A DNA stretch of 64,000 nt. Origin: CAMLFJ01 sp035524955. Its GTDB lineage: Bacteria; Methylomirabilota; Methylomirabilia; Rokubacteriales; CSP1-6. Below are positions 32,958-41,901 of the stretch, in pieces. Location: assembly GCA_035524955.1 (NCBI GenBank), contig DATLFG010000074.1:53872-117871 (forward strand), read 5' to 3'. The notes below the pieces were generated by a model. It searched no databases, was not told the origin of the DNA, and saw only the letters and a list, made by a program, of their open reading frames with translations. Both the position numbers and the translations under genes were made by a program. How positions within the stretch are numbered: position 1 is the first letter of the stretch; each line of letters opens with the position of its first letter.

Positions 32958-34635
32958 CCGCCTTCCCACCCTCTCCCCGCCGGGGAGAGGGCAGGGTGAG
33001 GGGCCCCGGCCCACGCCCGATGTACCCACGTTCCCGATCCCGCGCCCGCAGCTCGGCCGGGCGCTTGCCCGCCGGCCCGTACCCCCCGCCGCCCGGCGTG
33101 CTCACGAGCACGCGGTCCCCCCGCTCGAGCACGTGCTGCCGCCGATGGTCCACCTTCGTGCCGTTGATCCGCACGTCGCCGAGCCCGCCCGCCCCGCCGC
33201 CCGCGAGCCCCGGCGCGGGGAAGCGGGTGCGCTCGGCCATGAAGCTCAGCACGATGGGCCGCCGCGACTCGCTCTCGATCAGCATGTCCTGGCCGAGCCC
33301 GCCGCGGTAGCGGCCGCGCCCGCCGGAGCCGGGCCGCATGCGCTTGTAGTGGAAGAAGAGCGGACTGTTGCGCTCGGCCACCTCCACCGGCGTGCTCGAG
33401 ATATTGCTGGGCCACGAGAGCACGTGCTCGCCGTCCTTTCCCGCGGTGGCGCCCATGCCGCCGTTGAAGAAGAGCACGGTGGTGTACGGCCGGCCGTCGT
33501 CGCGCACGCCGGACTGGGCCACCGCCCAGAGCGGCGAGCCGGCCGCCGCCGCGACGCGCTCGGGAATCACCTGGTGCAGCGCGCCCAGGATCAGGATCGG
33601 CACGTAGTGCCCGGTCTGCGCGCGGCTCACCACCGCCGCCGGGAACTTCGGGTTGAGCAGGCAGCCCTCGGGCGCCGCCACCTTCACCGGCCGGTACATG
33701 CCCTCGTTGTTGGGGAGGCCCGGCAGCAGCGCGCAGCGCACCGCGTAGGCGGTCATGGCATAGGTGTAGGCCATCACGCAGTTGATGGCCCGCGGCTGCG
33801 CGGGCGAGGTGCCGGTGAAGTCGGCCACGATCTCGTCACCCCGCACCGTGAGCGCGACGCGGAAGCGGTAGGGCGCCTCGAAGCCGTCGGTGTCGATCCC
33901 GTACCGGTAGGTGCCGTCGGGGACTGAGCGAATAGCGTCCCGCATTGCTCGCTCGGAGCGGGCGAAGAGCTCGTCGGCCAGGCCCTCGAGCGAGGCCAGC
34001 CCGTACTCCTCCATGAGGCGGCGCACCCGGTTCTCCATCAGCTCGTTGGCGCTCACCTGCGCCCAGATGTCGCCCACCGTCTGGTCCGGCGTCCGCACGT
34101 TGGCCCGCAGGAGGCCGAGCAGCGTCTCGTCCACCTGCCCCGCGCGGACCAGGTGGGTCAGGGGGATGTGGAATCCTTCCTCGAAGAGCTCGCGCGCCTC
34201 GATGGCCCGGATGCGGCCGCCGATGTCCGGCATGTGTGACGTGGTCGCCGCAAAGGCGACCAATATCGGTTGACTGCCAGTGCCCTCCTTCTGACGAAAG
34301 ATCGGCTTCACCAGGCACACGTCGCTCATGTGGCCGGTGCCCTGCCACGGATCGTTGGTGATCAGCACGTCGCCGGGCCGCATGTTCCGGGCGCCGATCC
34401 CGGCGAGGAAGTGCCGCACCGTCGCGGGCAGCGTGCCGATGAACGACGGGATGCTGCCGGAGTTCTGGGCGAGCGCGAAGCCCCGCGCGTCGGTCAGCAC
34501 GCACGCGAAGTCGTTGGCTTCGTTGGAGAGCGTGGAGAACGAGGTGCGCACGATGGCCTTCGCGGCCTCGTCCACCACCGAGACGATCCGCGTCCACAGC
34601 ACCTCCAGCGTGATCGCGTCGAACGCGGTGGTCAT
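32902..34635 (-). CDS. Hydantoinase B/oxoprolinase B-type subunit
   Basis: The 577-residue HyuB-family subunit works with HyuA in ATP-dependent opening of hydantoins, 5-oxoproline or related rings. Landmarks are SFSTLSNEANDFACVLTD, ITNDPWQGTGHMSDV, DFTGTSPAQPRAINCV and RGGLGQDMLIE. The normal family end is reached around GGGGYGPAGKRP. After about residue 540 it reads GPLTLPSPRRGEGG, which is encoded by dispersed repeat copy 3, then a basic tail that overlaps purC. The native stop therefore seems lost. ATG 34635 overlaps the HyuA stop (ATGA). Confidence 0.87.
   Translation of the reverse strand: MTTAFDAITLEVLWTRIVSVVDEAAKAIVRTSFSTLSNEANDFACVLTDARGFALAQNSGSIPSFIGTLPATVRHFLAGIGARNMRPGDVLITNDPWQGTGHMSDVCLVKPIFRQKEGTGSQPILVAFAATTSHMPDIGGRIRAIEARELFEEGFHIPLTHLVRAGQVDETLLGLLRANVRTPDQTVGDIWAQVSANELMENRVRRLMEEYGLASLEGLADELFARSERAMRDAIRSVPDGTYRYGIDTDGFEAPYRFRVALTVRGDEIVADFTGTSPAQPRAINCVMAYTYAMTAYAVRCALLPGLPNNEGMYRPVKVAAPEGCLLNPKFPAAVVSRAQTGHYVPILILGALHQVIPERVAAAAGSPLWAVAQSGVRDDGRPYTTVLFFNGGMGATAGKDGEHVLSWPSNISSTPVEVAERNSPLFFHYKRMRPGSGGRGRYRGGLGQDMLIESESRRPIVLSFMAERTRFPAPGLAGGGAGGLGDVRINGTKVDHRRQHVLERGDRVLVSTPGGGGYGPAGKRPAELRARDRERGYIGRGPGPLTLPSPRRGEGGKAVTAGRRRGLSGRRRKKAR
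32965..33005. repeat. Dispersed GC-rich inverted repeat, copy 3 (in the hydantoinase B tail)
   Basis: CCCACCCTCTCCCC (32965-32978), a short GCC-type loop and GGGGAGAGGG (32982-32991), then CAGGGTGAGGGG. It lies between the purC stop and the conserved end of hydantoinase B and is read in frame by the latter. Confidence 0.8.
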
Positions 34636-36791
34636 GACCGGCCCAGGGTCATCACGATGTTGCCGCTCGCGGCCACGCGCGCGGTCGCGCCGGGCCCGAC
34701 GACGAGCGTGGAGCCCTCCTCCTCCACCACCGCGGGCCCGCCCAGCTCGTCACCGACACCGAGGCGATGGCGGTCGTACACGGCCGTCTCCACCCAGCCC
34801 GCCGCGCCCGGGAAGTAGGCCCGCCGCGTGCCCTTCAGTGCGGCGCGCGCGCCGCCCCCGCCGCCCTGGCCCTCGAGCACGACCTCGCTCCCCGACACCG
34901 GCGCCCGCACCGCCACGCGGATATTGATGAACTCCACCGGCACGCCCGGCGGCGTCAGCGCGAACTTCTCGCGATACGCGGTCTCGAACGCGCCGCGGAG
35001 CACCGCGCGGCCGGGCCCGCTGTCCTCGTAGGGCCCGGGCGGCAGCGGCACCACCAGGTCGAAGCCCTGGCCGAGGAACCGCCCGTCGGCCAGGCGCTGC
35101 ACCGTGGCGCTCTCGAGCTTGAGCCCGGTCTCCGCCATCACCGCCCGCGCCTCGGCTTCCAGACCGGCGAAGATGGACTCGAGCCGCGCGATGCTGCCCT
35201 GGTCGAGGCGGATGCCCACCGTGGCCACCCGGTCCACGCGCGCCGGCGCCACCAGCAGGCCGAGCGCGGAGGCCACGCCAGCCGACGGCGGGCAGATCAC
35301 GCGCCCGATCCCGAGCTTGCCCGCCACCGAGTAGGCGTGCACCGGCCCGGCGCCGCCCGTGCAGAGCAGCGCGTAGTCGCGCGGGTCGCGCCCGCGCTCC
35401 GCGATGTGCACTCGCGCGGCGCCCGCCATGCTCTCGTTGACGATGTCGTGGATGCCCCACGCCACCTTCGTGGACTCGAGCCCGAGCCGGCGCGACAGCC
35501 CCTCGACCGCGGCCAGCGCCGCCGCCATGTCCACCGCCACCTCGCCGCCCGCGAAGTAGTCCGGGTTGAGATAGCCCAGCAGGAAGTCGGCGTCGGTCAC
35601 CGTGGGCTCGCGGCCGCCCAGCCCGTAGGAGGCCGGCCCGGGATGCGAGCCCGCGCTCCGCGGGCCGACCTTGAGCAACCCGATCTCGTCGACGGCCGCG
35701 ATGCTGCCCCCGCCCGCGCCGATCTCGATCAGCTCGATGGTGGAGATGCGGATCGGCAGCCCGCTGCCCTCGATGAAGCGCCGCTGGCGCGCGGCCTCGA
35801 AGCTGTAGGCGGTGAGCGGCTCGCCGTCGTCCACCAGCGAGAGCTTGGCGGTGGTCCCGCCCATGTCGAAGGCCAGAATGCTTGGCGAGCCGCTGCCGGA
35901 GGCGAGGCGAGCGGATACGGAAGATCCCGCCGAGCGGAGCGAGGCCCCGGCACTGTCCGGCTGGCCGAAGAAGGCGGCCGCGATCGCCCCGGCGGCCGGG
36001 CCCGACTCCAGCATCTGCACCGGCACCCGCTGCGCCTCCTGCACGTGGGTCAGCCCGCCGCTCGAGAGCATCAGCAGGAGCGGCGCCGGGATGCCCAGCT
36101 CCGACACGCGCCGGGCCATCAGCGCGAGGTACCTCTGGGCCAGCGGCTTGATGTAGGCGTTGGCCGCGGTGGTGGAGGCGCGCTCGTACTCGCGGATCTC
36201 CGGCGCCACCTCGTGCGAGGCCGTCACCGCGATCCCGGGATGCCGCTTCGCGATCAACCGCGCCGCCTCCGCCTCGTGGCCCGGGTTGGCGTAGGCGTGC
36301 AGGAACACCACCGCGATGGCCTCGACGCCCGCCTTCGCCAGCGCGTCGGCCCGCGCCGCCAGCATCCGCGTGTCCAGGCGCCGCGCGATCCGGCCGTCGG
36401 CCCGCGTGCGCTCGGCCACCTCGAGACGCAGATGGCGCGGCACGAGCGGCTCGGGCTTGGCGATGGCCAGGTCGTAGAGCTCGTACTTGCGCTCGCGCCC
36501 GATCTCGAGCGTGTCCGCGAAGCCGGCGGTCGTGATGAGGCCGGTGACCGCGCCCGTGCGCTCGATCAGCGCGTTGGTGAAGAGCGTGGTCGCGTGGACG
36601 GTCCGGGAGAACCCGGTTGGATCGAGCCGGGCCTGCGCCAGCAGCCCCGCCACCCCCGCCGCCACCGCGCGGGCCGGATCGTCGTGGGTGGTGAGGACCT
36701 TGCGGCTCCACCGTCGCCCGGTGTCGTGGTCATACGCCACCAGATCGGTGAAGGTCCCGCCGATGTCGATGCCGAGCGAGTACTGCGCCAC
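34632..36791 (-). CDS. Hydantoinase A/oxoprolinase A-type subunit
   Basis: The 719-residue HyuA-family ATPase subunit starts LGIDIGGTFTDLVAYD (residues 6-21, ATP-binding). It has ASHEVAPEIREYERASTTAANAY split at about 191-213, LESGPAAGAIAAAFFG and FDMGGTTAKLSLVDDG (about 308-323). Residues about 279-302 (SAGASLRSAGSS and on) are a Ser/Ala-rich insertion not expected between those two motifs. It forms the working enzyme with hydantoinase B, whose gene overlaps its stop. The cyclase gene upstream ends 12 bases before its ATG. Confidence 0.88.
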   Translation of the reverse strand: MAQYSLGIDIGGTFTDLVAYDHDTGRRWSRKVLTTHDDPARAVAAGVAGLLAQARLDPTGFSRTVHATTLFTNALIERTGAVTGLITTAGFADTLEIGRERKYELYDLAIAKPEPLVPRHLRLEVAERTRADGRIARRLDTRMLAARADALAKAGVEAIAVVFLHAYANPGHEAEAARLIAKRHPGIAVTASHEVAPEIREYERASTTAANAYIKPLAQRYLALMARRVSELGIPAPLLLMLSSGGLTHVQEAQRVPVQMLESGPAAGAIAAAFFGQPDSAGASLRSAGSSVSARLASGSGSPSILAFDMGGTTAKLSLVDDGEPLTAYSFEAARQRRFIEGSGLPIRISTIELIEIGAGGGSIAAVDEIGLLKVGPRSAGSHPGPASYGLGGREPTVTDADFLLGYLNPDYFAGGEVAVDMAAALAAVEGLSRRLGLESTKVAWGIHDIVNESMAGAARVHIAERGRDPRDYALLCTGGAGPVHAYSVAGKLGIGRVICPPSAGVASALGLLVAPARVDRVATVGIRLDQGSIARLESIFAGLEAEARAVMAETGLKLESATVQRLADGRFLGQGFDLVVPLPPGPYEDSGPGRAVLRGAFETAYREKFALTPPGVPVEFINIRVAVRAPVSGSEVVLEGQGGGGGARAALKGTRRAYFPGAAGWVETAVYDRHRLGVGDELGGPAVVEEEGSTLVVGPGATARVAASGNIVMTLGRS

Positions 36792-36803
36792 CGGGCCTGG
36801 AGC

Positions 36804-37709
36804 TCAGAAGATCGCGAGCGGGTGCGCGGGCGCGCCGGTGGCGCCGACCAGGCGCAGGGGCGTCGCGGTGAAGAGGAACTCGTTGCGCCCTTCCTCGGCA
36901 CAGGCCCGGGCCAGGCGCTCCGGATCCGAGTTGTCGATCAGGGCCAGGCCCAGGAACGGGATCGCCAGGTGCGCGGACATGCCGAAGCCCGGGTAGCGGC
37001 TGGGGCGCTCGTCCATCATGTCCCACGAGATGCCCGCGATGTCCTTGGCGCGGAACCACTCGAGGCAGGAGAGGTGGAGCCCCGGGTGCTCGGAGATGCG
37101 CGGCTTCCAGTCCGGGTTCTCGAGGCGAAACTTCTCGTCGCCGCTGCGCACGACCACCACGTCGCCCGGCTCCACTGCTACGCCGGCGCGCCGCTCCGCC
37201 TCGTCCAGCTCGCGGGGCGTCACCGGGTGCCCCACCGTGACGTAGCCTTCCTTGCGCCCGGCCGCGATATCGAGGAAGACGCCGCGGGTGGTGATGCCAC
37301 GTTCGAAGATCGGATCGATCGGGCACCAGAGCGCGCCCTCGGCGGTGAGGCTGTCCGCGAACGACCGGCCGTTGTAGAGCTCGCCGTCCCAGCCCACGTG
37401 GCAGAGCGCGTCCACGTGGGTGATCCAGAAGCCGTGGTAGACCATGTCGAAGCGGTCCAGCACCACGTCCACCCGCTCGCGCTTCGACGGAAACGTCATG
37501 TGGTACATGTACACCGGCCGCGGGATCACGTCGCGCGCGAGCGACACGGTGCGGCCCTTCCTGATCAGGCGCTGCGCCTGCGCCTGCTTGGCCGGTGTGA
37601 TCAGGTTCACGGTGCCGAGCTGGTCGTCGTGCCCCCAGCGGCCCCAGTTGTTCAGCTCCTTGAAGTACCCCTCGACGCGATCGCGGGTGGGCAGGGCGGC
37701 ATCGGCCAT
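36804..37709 (-). CDS. Cyclase family protein (kynurenine formamidase-like metal hydrolase)
   Basis: The 301-residue protein belongs to the cyclase/KynB superfamily. The metal-site motif is HGFWITHVDALCHVGWDG (His, Asp and His ligands at about residues 92-109). GYVTVGHPVT, GDVVVVRSGDEKF and ISWDMMDERPSRYP complete the domain. Members hydrolyse formamides or cyclic amides. In an operon with hydantoinase A/B a ring-opening role on a related cyclic amide is plausible. The ATG at 37709 has AGGATCC-type spacing upstream, and the membrane-protein gene ends 23 bases before it. Confidence 0.85.
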   Translation of the reverse strand: MADAALPTRDRVEGYFKELNNWGRWGHDDQLGTVNLITPAKQAQAQRLIRKGRTVSLARDVIPRPVYMYHMTFPSKRERVDVVLDRFDMVYHGFWITHVDALCHVGWDGELYNGRSFADSLTAEGALWCPIDPIFERGITTRGVFLDIAAGRKEGYVTVGHPVTPRELDEAERRAGVAVEPGDVVVVRSGDEKFRLENPDWKPRISEHPGLHLSCLEWFRAKDIAGISWDMMDERPSRYPGFGMSAHLAIPFLGLALIDNSDPERLARACAEEGRNEFLFTATPLRLVGATGAPAHPLAIF

Positions 37710-37732
37710 GAGACGGATCCTTTCCGGGGCGG

Positions 37733-38149
37733 CTACCGGCGCGCGCCGAAGCGGAAGCCGAGCGCCGACGAGGCGATGAACAGCAGGAGGACGGGCTGGC
37801 GGACCGAGGCCGCGCCCACGCCCGCGGACAGCACGACCCCCGCCGCGAACGCGGACCAGAGCGTCCACCACGCGACGCCGGGGCGCCGGGCCAGGGCCCG
37901 CGAGAGGGCCCCGCCGAGCAGGGCGCCGAGCGCGCCCGTGAAGAGCAGCGAAGCGGCCACGTAGCCCGTCGGACTCGGCGCGGCGGGATCCGCGAAGGCG
38001 GCCACCCGCAGCCCGGCGCTCCAGACCGCGGACGCCAGGAGCGACCACGCCAGGGCGGTGAGATGCGGGGCCACGACACCCGCGAGCCCGGCCAGCAGCG
38101 CGTCGCGGACGGTGCGCACCGGCAGGGCGGCCACGGCCTGCGTCGTCAT
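37733..38149 (-). CDS. Four-helix membrane protein, 138 aa
   Basis: The ATG at 38149 starts a small membrane protein with four hydrophobic segments (about residues 17-40, 58-80, 84-104 and 110-132). It has short Arg-rich loops and ends FRFGARR. The layout resembles small DUF6069-type membrane proteins, but I am not sure. It heads the cyclase-hydantoinase operon. The Pho-box-like repeat lies 53 bases upstream of its start, so this gene could be regulated by phosphate too. Confidence 0.55.
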   Translation of the reverse strand: MTTQAVAALPVRTVRDALLAGLAGVVAPHLTALAWSLLASAVWSAGLRVAAFADPAAPSPTGYVAASLLFTGALGALLGGALSRALARRPGVAWWTLWSAFAAGVVLSAGVGAASVRQPVLLLFIASSALGFRFGARR

Positions 38150-38201
38150 GGCCGAAAAGGTAACACGAACCGCGCGACGCCGGATACCCGGTGACGCCAT
38201 C

Positions 38202-38219
38202 ATGACATTTCGATGACGG
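38202..38219 (-). promoter_or_regulatory. Pho-box-like direct repeat
   Basis: On the minus strand CCGTCAT (38219-38213), 4 bases, then ATGTCAT (38208-38202) give two CTGTCAT-like half sites spaced 11 bp. This is the layout of PhoB binding sites. It lies between the divergent membrane-protein gene and the CHAD-SixA-Ppx operon. The rest of the gap (38150-38284) has no gene. Confidence 0.45.
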
Positions 38220-38284
38220 ACTGGCGACGAGAACGCGCCCTGTGGTAGCGTCCGGCCTGCCCCGGGCCGCCCGGGGATCGCCGC

Positions 38285-39133
38285 ATGCCGAGCGCGAGCC
38301 TCCGCCACATCCTCGACGAGCTGGCCGCCCACGTGCGGGCCCTCCGGGCCCACGAGGCGGGCGCCCGCGCGGGAGGGAATCCCGAGCATCTCCACGAGAT
38401 GCGCGTCGCGGTCCGCCGCCTCCGGGCGATCCTGCGCGCGAGCCGGGCCCTCTTCGACGCGGCGTGGGTGGAGCGCCTCCGGGAGGAGCTGGACTGGCTG
38501 GGCGGTCGGCTCGGCCTGGTCCGCGACCTCGACGTGCTGGATGCCTATCTGCGTCCGCGGCTGGCCACGCGCGAGGGCGCCCGGCACCGGGCGGGCCAGC
38601 GGGTGCTCCGGCGCCTCTCGGCCGACCGGGCCCGGGCGAGGGCCGATCTCAACCGGGCGCTCGACAGCCCGCGCTATCCGCGGATCCTGGACCAGCTCGA
38701 GACGTTCCTCTCCCGCCCGCCCGCGTCGTCGTCGGACGTCTCCCTCCCGGGCGTCGCCGCGACCGAATGGAAGCGGCTCCGGAAGGCGGTCCAGAAGCTG
38801 CCCGGGCGCCCGAGCGCGGACGAGCTCCACGCGGTCCGCATCAAGGTCAAGCGCGCCCGCTACGCGGCCGAGCTGGCCCGCGCGGCCGCGGGCGAGCCCG
38901 GCAAGCGATTCATTCGCCAGGCCAAGAAGCTGCAGGACATCCTTGGCGATCTGCAGGACGCTGTGGTAATCGAACAGTACCTGCACGATGCCATCGACCG
39001 CACCGAGCCCGCGCAGACCCTCGGCCGAGACCTCGTCAAGCGGCAGCGCAAGCGCCGGAAGAGAGCCCGGGCCGCCTTCTTCGAGGAGTGGCCCAAGCTC
39101 AAGCGCCGGGGCCGTAAAGCGTGGATCGCCTGA
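38285..39133 (+). CDS. CHAD-domain protein
   Basis: The 282-residue helical protein has the CHAD repeats of conserved histidines and basic residues: LHEMRVAVRRLRAILRASR (residues 36-54) and ELHAVRIKVKRARYAAEL in the second half. It is strongly basic at the C-terminus. CHAD domains bind polyphosphate through their basic pocket. It heads a three-gene operon with SixA-like and Ppx/GppA-like genes (spacings of 9 and 11 bases), so a polyphosphate role is well supported by context. There is no fused CYTH domain. Confidence 0.88.
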   Translation: MPSASLRHILDELAAHVRALRAHEAGARAGGNPEHLHEMRVAVRRLRAILRASRALFDAAWVERLREELDWLGGRLGLVRDLDVLDAYLRPRLATREGARHRAGQRVLRRLSADRARARADLNRALDSPRYPRILDQLETFLSRPPASSSDVSLPGVAATEWKRLRKAVQKLPGRPSADELHAVRIKVKRARYAAELARAAAGEPGKRFIRQAKKLQDILGDLQDAVVIEQYLHDAIDRTEPAQTLGRDLVKRQRKRRKRARAAFFEEWPKLKRRGRKAWIA

Positions 39134-39142
39134 CGGTCGCTC

Positions 39143-39640
39143 GTGAAGCTGCTGCTCATCCGGCACGCCCCCGCGGTGCGCAACGGGTCGGCCGGCATTC
39201 GTGACGGCGAGCGCCCGCTCACCGCGCGGGGCCGCGCGCGCTTTCGCCGCGCCGCCCGCGGGCTGGCCCGTATCGCCGCCCGCCCCGATGTCCTGCTCAC
39301 CAGCCCGCTGGTTCGCGCCCGCGCCACCGCCGAGATCGCGGCCGCCGCCTTCAAGAAGGTGACGCCGCGCGTCGAGCCCGCGCTGGGTCAGCAGAGCGTG
39401 GATGCGGTGGTGGCCGCGCTGAAGAAGTGCCCGCGCGACGCGATGGTCGCGGTGGTCGGCCACGAGCCCACGCTGTCGCGGCTCCTCGCGCGGATGCTCG
39501 ATGCGCGCCCGGACGACGATCGCTTCGCCTTCAAGAAGGGCGGCGCCGCGCTGCTCGATCTGCCCGACGGGCCCGCGGCCCCCGGCCGGCTCCGCTGGTT
39601 CGTCAAGCCGCGGATCCTCCGCTCGCTCGGCGGCGACTAG
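39143..39640 (+). CDS. sixA: SixA-like histidine phosphatase
   Basis: The 165-residue histidine phosphatase has the catalytic RHAP at residues 7-10, TSPLVRARATAEIA and the second histidine in VVGHEPTLSRLLARML. In E. coli SixA removes phosphate from histidine-containing phosphotransfer proteins; the subfamily here is often next to CHAD and Ppx genes. The start is GTG at 39143, 9 bases after the CHAD stop; no ATG gives the full N-terminal strand KLLLIRHA. Confidence 0.85.
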   Translation: MKLLLIRHAPAVRNGSAGIRDGERPLTARGRARFRRAARGLARIAARPDVLLTSPLVRARATAEIAAAAFKKVTPRVEPALGQQSVDAVVAALKKCPRDAMVAVVGHEPTLSRLLARMLDARPDDDRFAFKKGGAALLDLPDGPAAPGRLRWFVKPRILRSLGGD

Positions 39641-39651
39641 AGCCTCCCGGG

Positions 39652-40599
39652 ATGGCGGCGCGCGCGAACGGCCGGCCGCGCACGGACCTGCTCGCGATCG
39701 TGGATCTGGGCTCGGCCGCCGTCCGCTTCATCATCGCGCGCATCCGGCCGAGCGCCCGCTACGACATCCTGGTCGAGGAGCGGGTGCCGACGCGGCTGGG
39801 CGGCGGGGCTCCCGGCACGCTCCCGGCGCGCGCGATCGAGCGCACCCGGCGGGCGGTCCATCGCTTCTTCAGGCGCTACGCGCCGCGGGGTCGGGGGCCC
39901 CGCGTGGTCGCGATCGCGACCTCGGCGGTCCGCGACGCGCGCAACCGCGAACGCCTCCTCGACCCGCTGCGCCGCGAGGAGGGCATCGAGGTCCGCGTCC
40001 TGAGCGCCCGCGACGAGGCGCGGCTCGGCGTGGCGGCGGCGCTCGAGAGCCTGTCCTTCGCCGACGCGCTGGTGGCGGACCTGGGCGGCGCGAGCCTGCA
40101 GCTCAGCCAGGTCCGCCGCGGCCGCATCGTCTCGATGGCCAGCCTGCCCCTGGGCGCGGTGCGCGCCACCCACCAGTTCCTGCGCCACGATCCGCCCACC
40201 CGGCAGGAGCTCCGGGCGTTCCGCGACGCCATCCGTGACCGGCTGCGCCCGACCCTCCCCGCCGCCGAGCGCGACGAGCACCTGGTCGGGCTCGGGGGCA
40301 CCATGCGTACGCTTGCCAGCGTCCACCTGCGGGCGACCCCGGGCGAGCGCAAGCACCGCAACGGGCTCGTCCTCCACCAGTCCGACGTCACCACGATCCG
40401 CGAGCGGCTCGAGGCCCTCTCCGCCCGGCGGCGCCGGAAGATCCGCGGGCTCAAGGAGGAGCGCGCCGACATCATCCTGGCGGGGGCGATGGTGGTGGAG
40501 GAGGTCATGATCTTCGGCGGCTACCTGCGCCTCGTGATCTGCACGCGGGGCGTCCGCGACGGCCTGCTCCTCCAGGAAGCGGCGAAGCGACGCACCTGA
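39652..40599 (+). CDS. Ppx/GppA-type exopolyphosphatase
   Basis: The 315-residue ASKHA-fold phosphatase has the phosphate-1 motif IVDLGSAAVRFIIAR (residues 16-30). RVVAIATSAVRDARNRERLL and the phosphate-2 motif ADLGGASLQLSQV follow, and VGLGGTMRTLASV completes the core. It would hydrolyse polyphosphate or pppGpp. Length corresponds to the two-domain core without the C-terminal HD domain. It closes the CHAD-SixA-Ppx operon. Confidence 0.88.
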   Translation: MAARANGRPRTDLLAIVDLGSAAVRFIIARIRPSARYDILVEERVPTRLGGGAPGTLPARAIERTRRAVHRFFRRYAPRGRGPRVVAIATSAVRDARNRERLLDPLRREEGIEVRVLSARDEARLGVAAALESLSFADALVADLGGASLQLSQVRRGRIVSMASLPLGAVRATHQFLRHDPPTRQELRAFRDAIRDRLRPTLPAAERDEHLVGLGGTMRTLASVHLRATPGERKHRNGLVLHQSDVTTIRERLEALSARRRRKIRGLKEERADIILAGAMVVEEVMIFGGYLRLVICTRGVRDGLLLQEAAKRRT

Positions 40600-40606
40600 T
40601 CCGAGA

Positions 40607-41800
40607 TCAGGCGAGCACGACCGCCTCCACCGGCCGCCGCGGGCTCGCCGCGGCCGGTCGCGTGGGCACCCCCGCGCGGAACGCGAAGGTAGGCTTCCAC
40701 GCCGCGTCGCCGGTCAGCGCGGCGAGCGCCTCGGCCGCGCGTGGCGGCTTCCCCAGCTCGCGCTCGCGGTCCACCATCTCCACCGGCTGGTTGATCGGCT
40801 GCATCGCGAGCCCGCGCGTGGTCGCCATGAGGTGCAGGCGCTGCCACCGCTGGCCCGCCCGCAGGGCCTGCCGGCGATCGTACGGATCGCGCACCGCGAT
40901 CAGGCCGAAGAGCGGGCTCGTCGGAATCTGGACGTCGCGGGTGGCGTCGAGCCAGTAGCGATGGCTCGTCTCCGCGGAGGCGGCCGGCAGGACCTTCGCC
41001 ATCGCGGTGACGAACGGGCCGAGCGCGGCCGCGTCCAGCGTCAGCCCGTCGCGTCGCCGCTGCACGTCGAACCAGCGATGGCGGAACCACCGGTCGCTGG
41101 CCGCCACCATCGCCGGGTCCGCGATGATCGCCTCGGTGGAGGCCAGCACCAGCTCGCCGAACTGCCGGCGCTCGGCGGGCGCCGAGAAGAGGAAGAGGCG
41201 CACGTCCGCGTCATCCCGAAAGGCGGCCCACATCGCGTCCAGCATCTCGCCCGGCACCGGGCGCCCGGCCACGTACGCGCCGCGATCGGTGTGCCGTCGG
41301 GGAATGGCGTCCACCAGCGCGTCCGGCCGCGGCCGCACGGCCGCGAGCTCGAGCGTCGCGACCAGCTCCGGACGGGGTGAGTCGGCCGGACCGGCGAGTG
41401 AGCCCGCCCGCCGAGTCATCGCAACGTCGTAGCCCAGCACGCGCGCGGTCCGCGTCATGTTCTCGAGGGCGCAGCCCAGGCCGATGTGCATCTCGCGCAG
41501 GTAGGGATCGAGGGGACCGAGGTTGCGTTCGGTGTCGGCATAGAGCTCGACCCGGGTGGCGCTCGCCCGGAACAGCCACGGCTGCGTGTTGTGGGGACTG
41601 GCGGCGAGGATGCCGGCCCGCACCACGCCGAGCGGCCCCGGCACCGCGCCGGTCCGCCAGGCGGTCCAGGGCTCGTAGGCAGGGCCGGCGCCGGCCGAGA
41701 AGACGCCCTGGTCGTAGGCGCGCCAGACCAGTCCCCCGGCGGCCAGGACGGCTACCGCGCCGCCGCGCGTCAGGAAGGCTCGGCGGTTCACGCGATGCAC
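40607..41800 (-). CDS. Acg-type nitroreductase-family protein with Tat-like leader
   Basis: The 397-residue protein has NRRAFLTRGGAVAVLAAGG at residues 5-23, a Tat-type export leader with RR. The Acg/nitroreductase fold follows, with ILAASPHNTQPWLFR (FMN-binding N-terminus) and IPRRHTDRGAY. A C-terminal half carries LHLMATTRGLAMQPINQP. Related Mycobacterium Acg binds FMN without clear nitroreductase activity. Export of a flavin enzyme of this kind is unusual but fits the leader. It stands alone, divergent from the acyl-CoA operon and convergent with Ppx. Confidence 0.82.
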   Translation of the reverse strand: MHRVNRRAFLTRGGAVAVLAAGGLVWRAYDQGVFSAGAGPAYEPWTAWRTGAVPGPLGVVRAGILAASPHNTQPWLFRASATRVELYADTERNLGPLDPYLREMHIGLGCALENMTRTARVLGYDVAMTRRAGSLAGPADSPRPELVATLELAAVRPRPDALVDAIPRRHTDRGAYVAGRPVPGEMLDAMWAAFRDDADVRLFLFSAPAERRQFGELVLASTEAIIADPAMVAASDRWFRHRWFDVQRRRDGLTLDAAALGPFVTAMAKVLPAASAETSHRYWLDATRDVQIPTSPLFGLIAVRDPYDRRQALRAGQRWQRLHLMATTRGLAMQPINQPVEMVDRERELGKPPRAAEALAALTGDAAWKPTFAFRAGVPTRPAAASPRRPVEAVVLA

Positions 41801-41901
41801 GATAGCACGGCGGTCGGGTTGACCGTCCCGGCGGGCCCGTGCTACAAGCGGGGCTACCCCAACGGCAGTGCCAGCCGCAGGCCCGGCAAGGAGGCCCCGC
41901 C

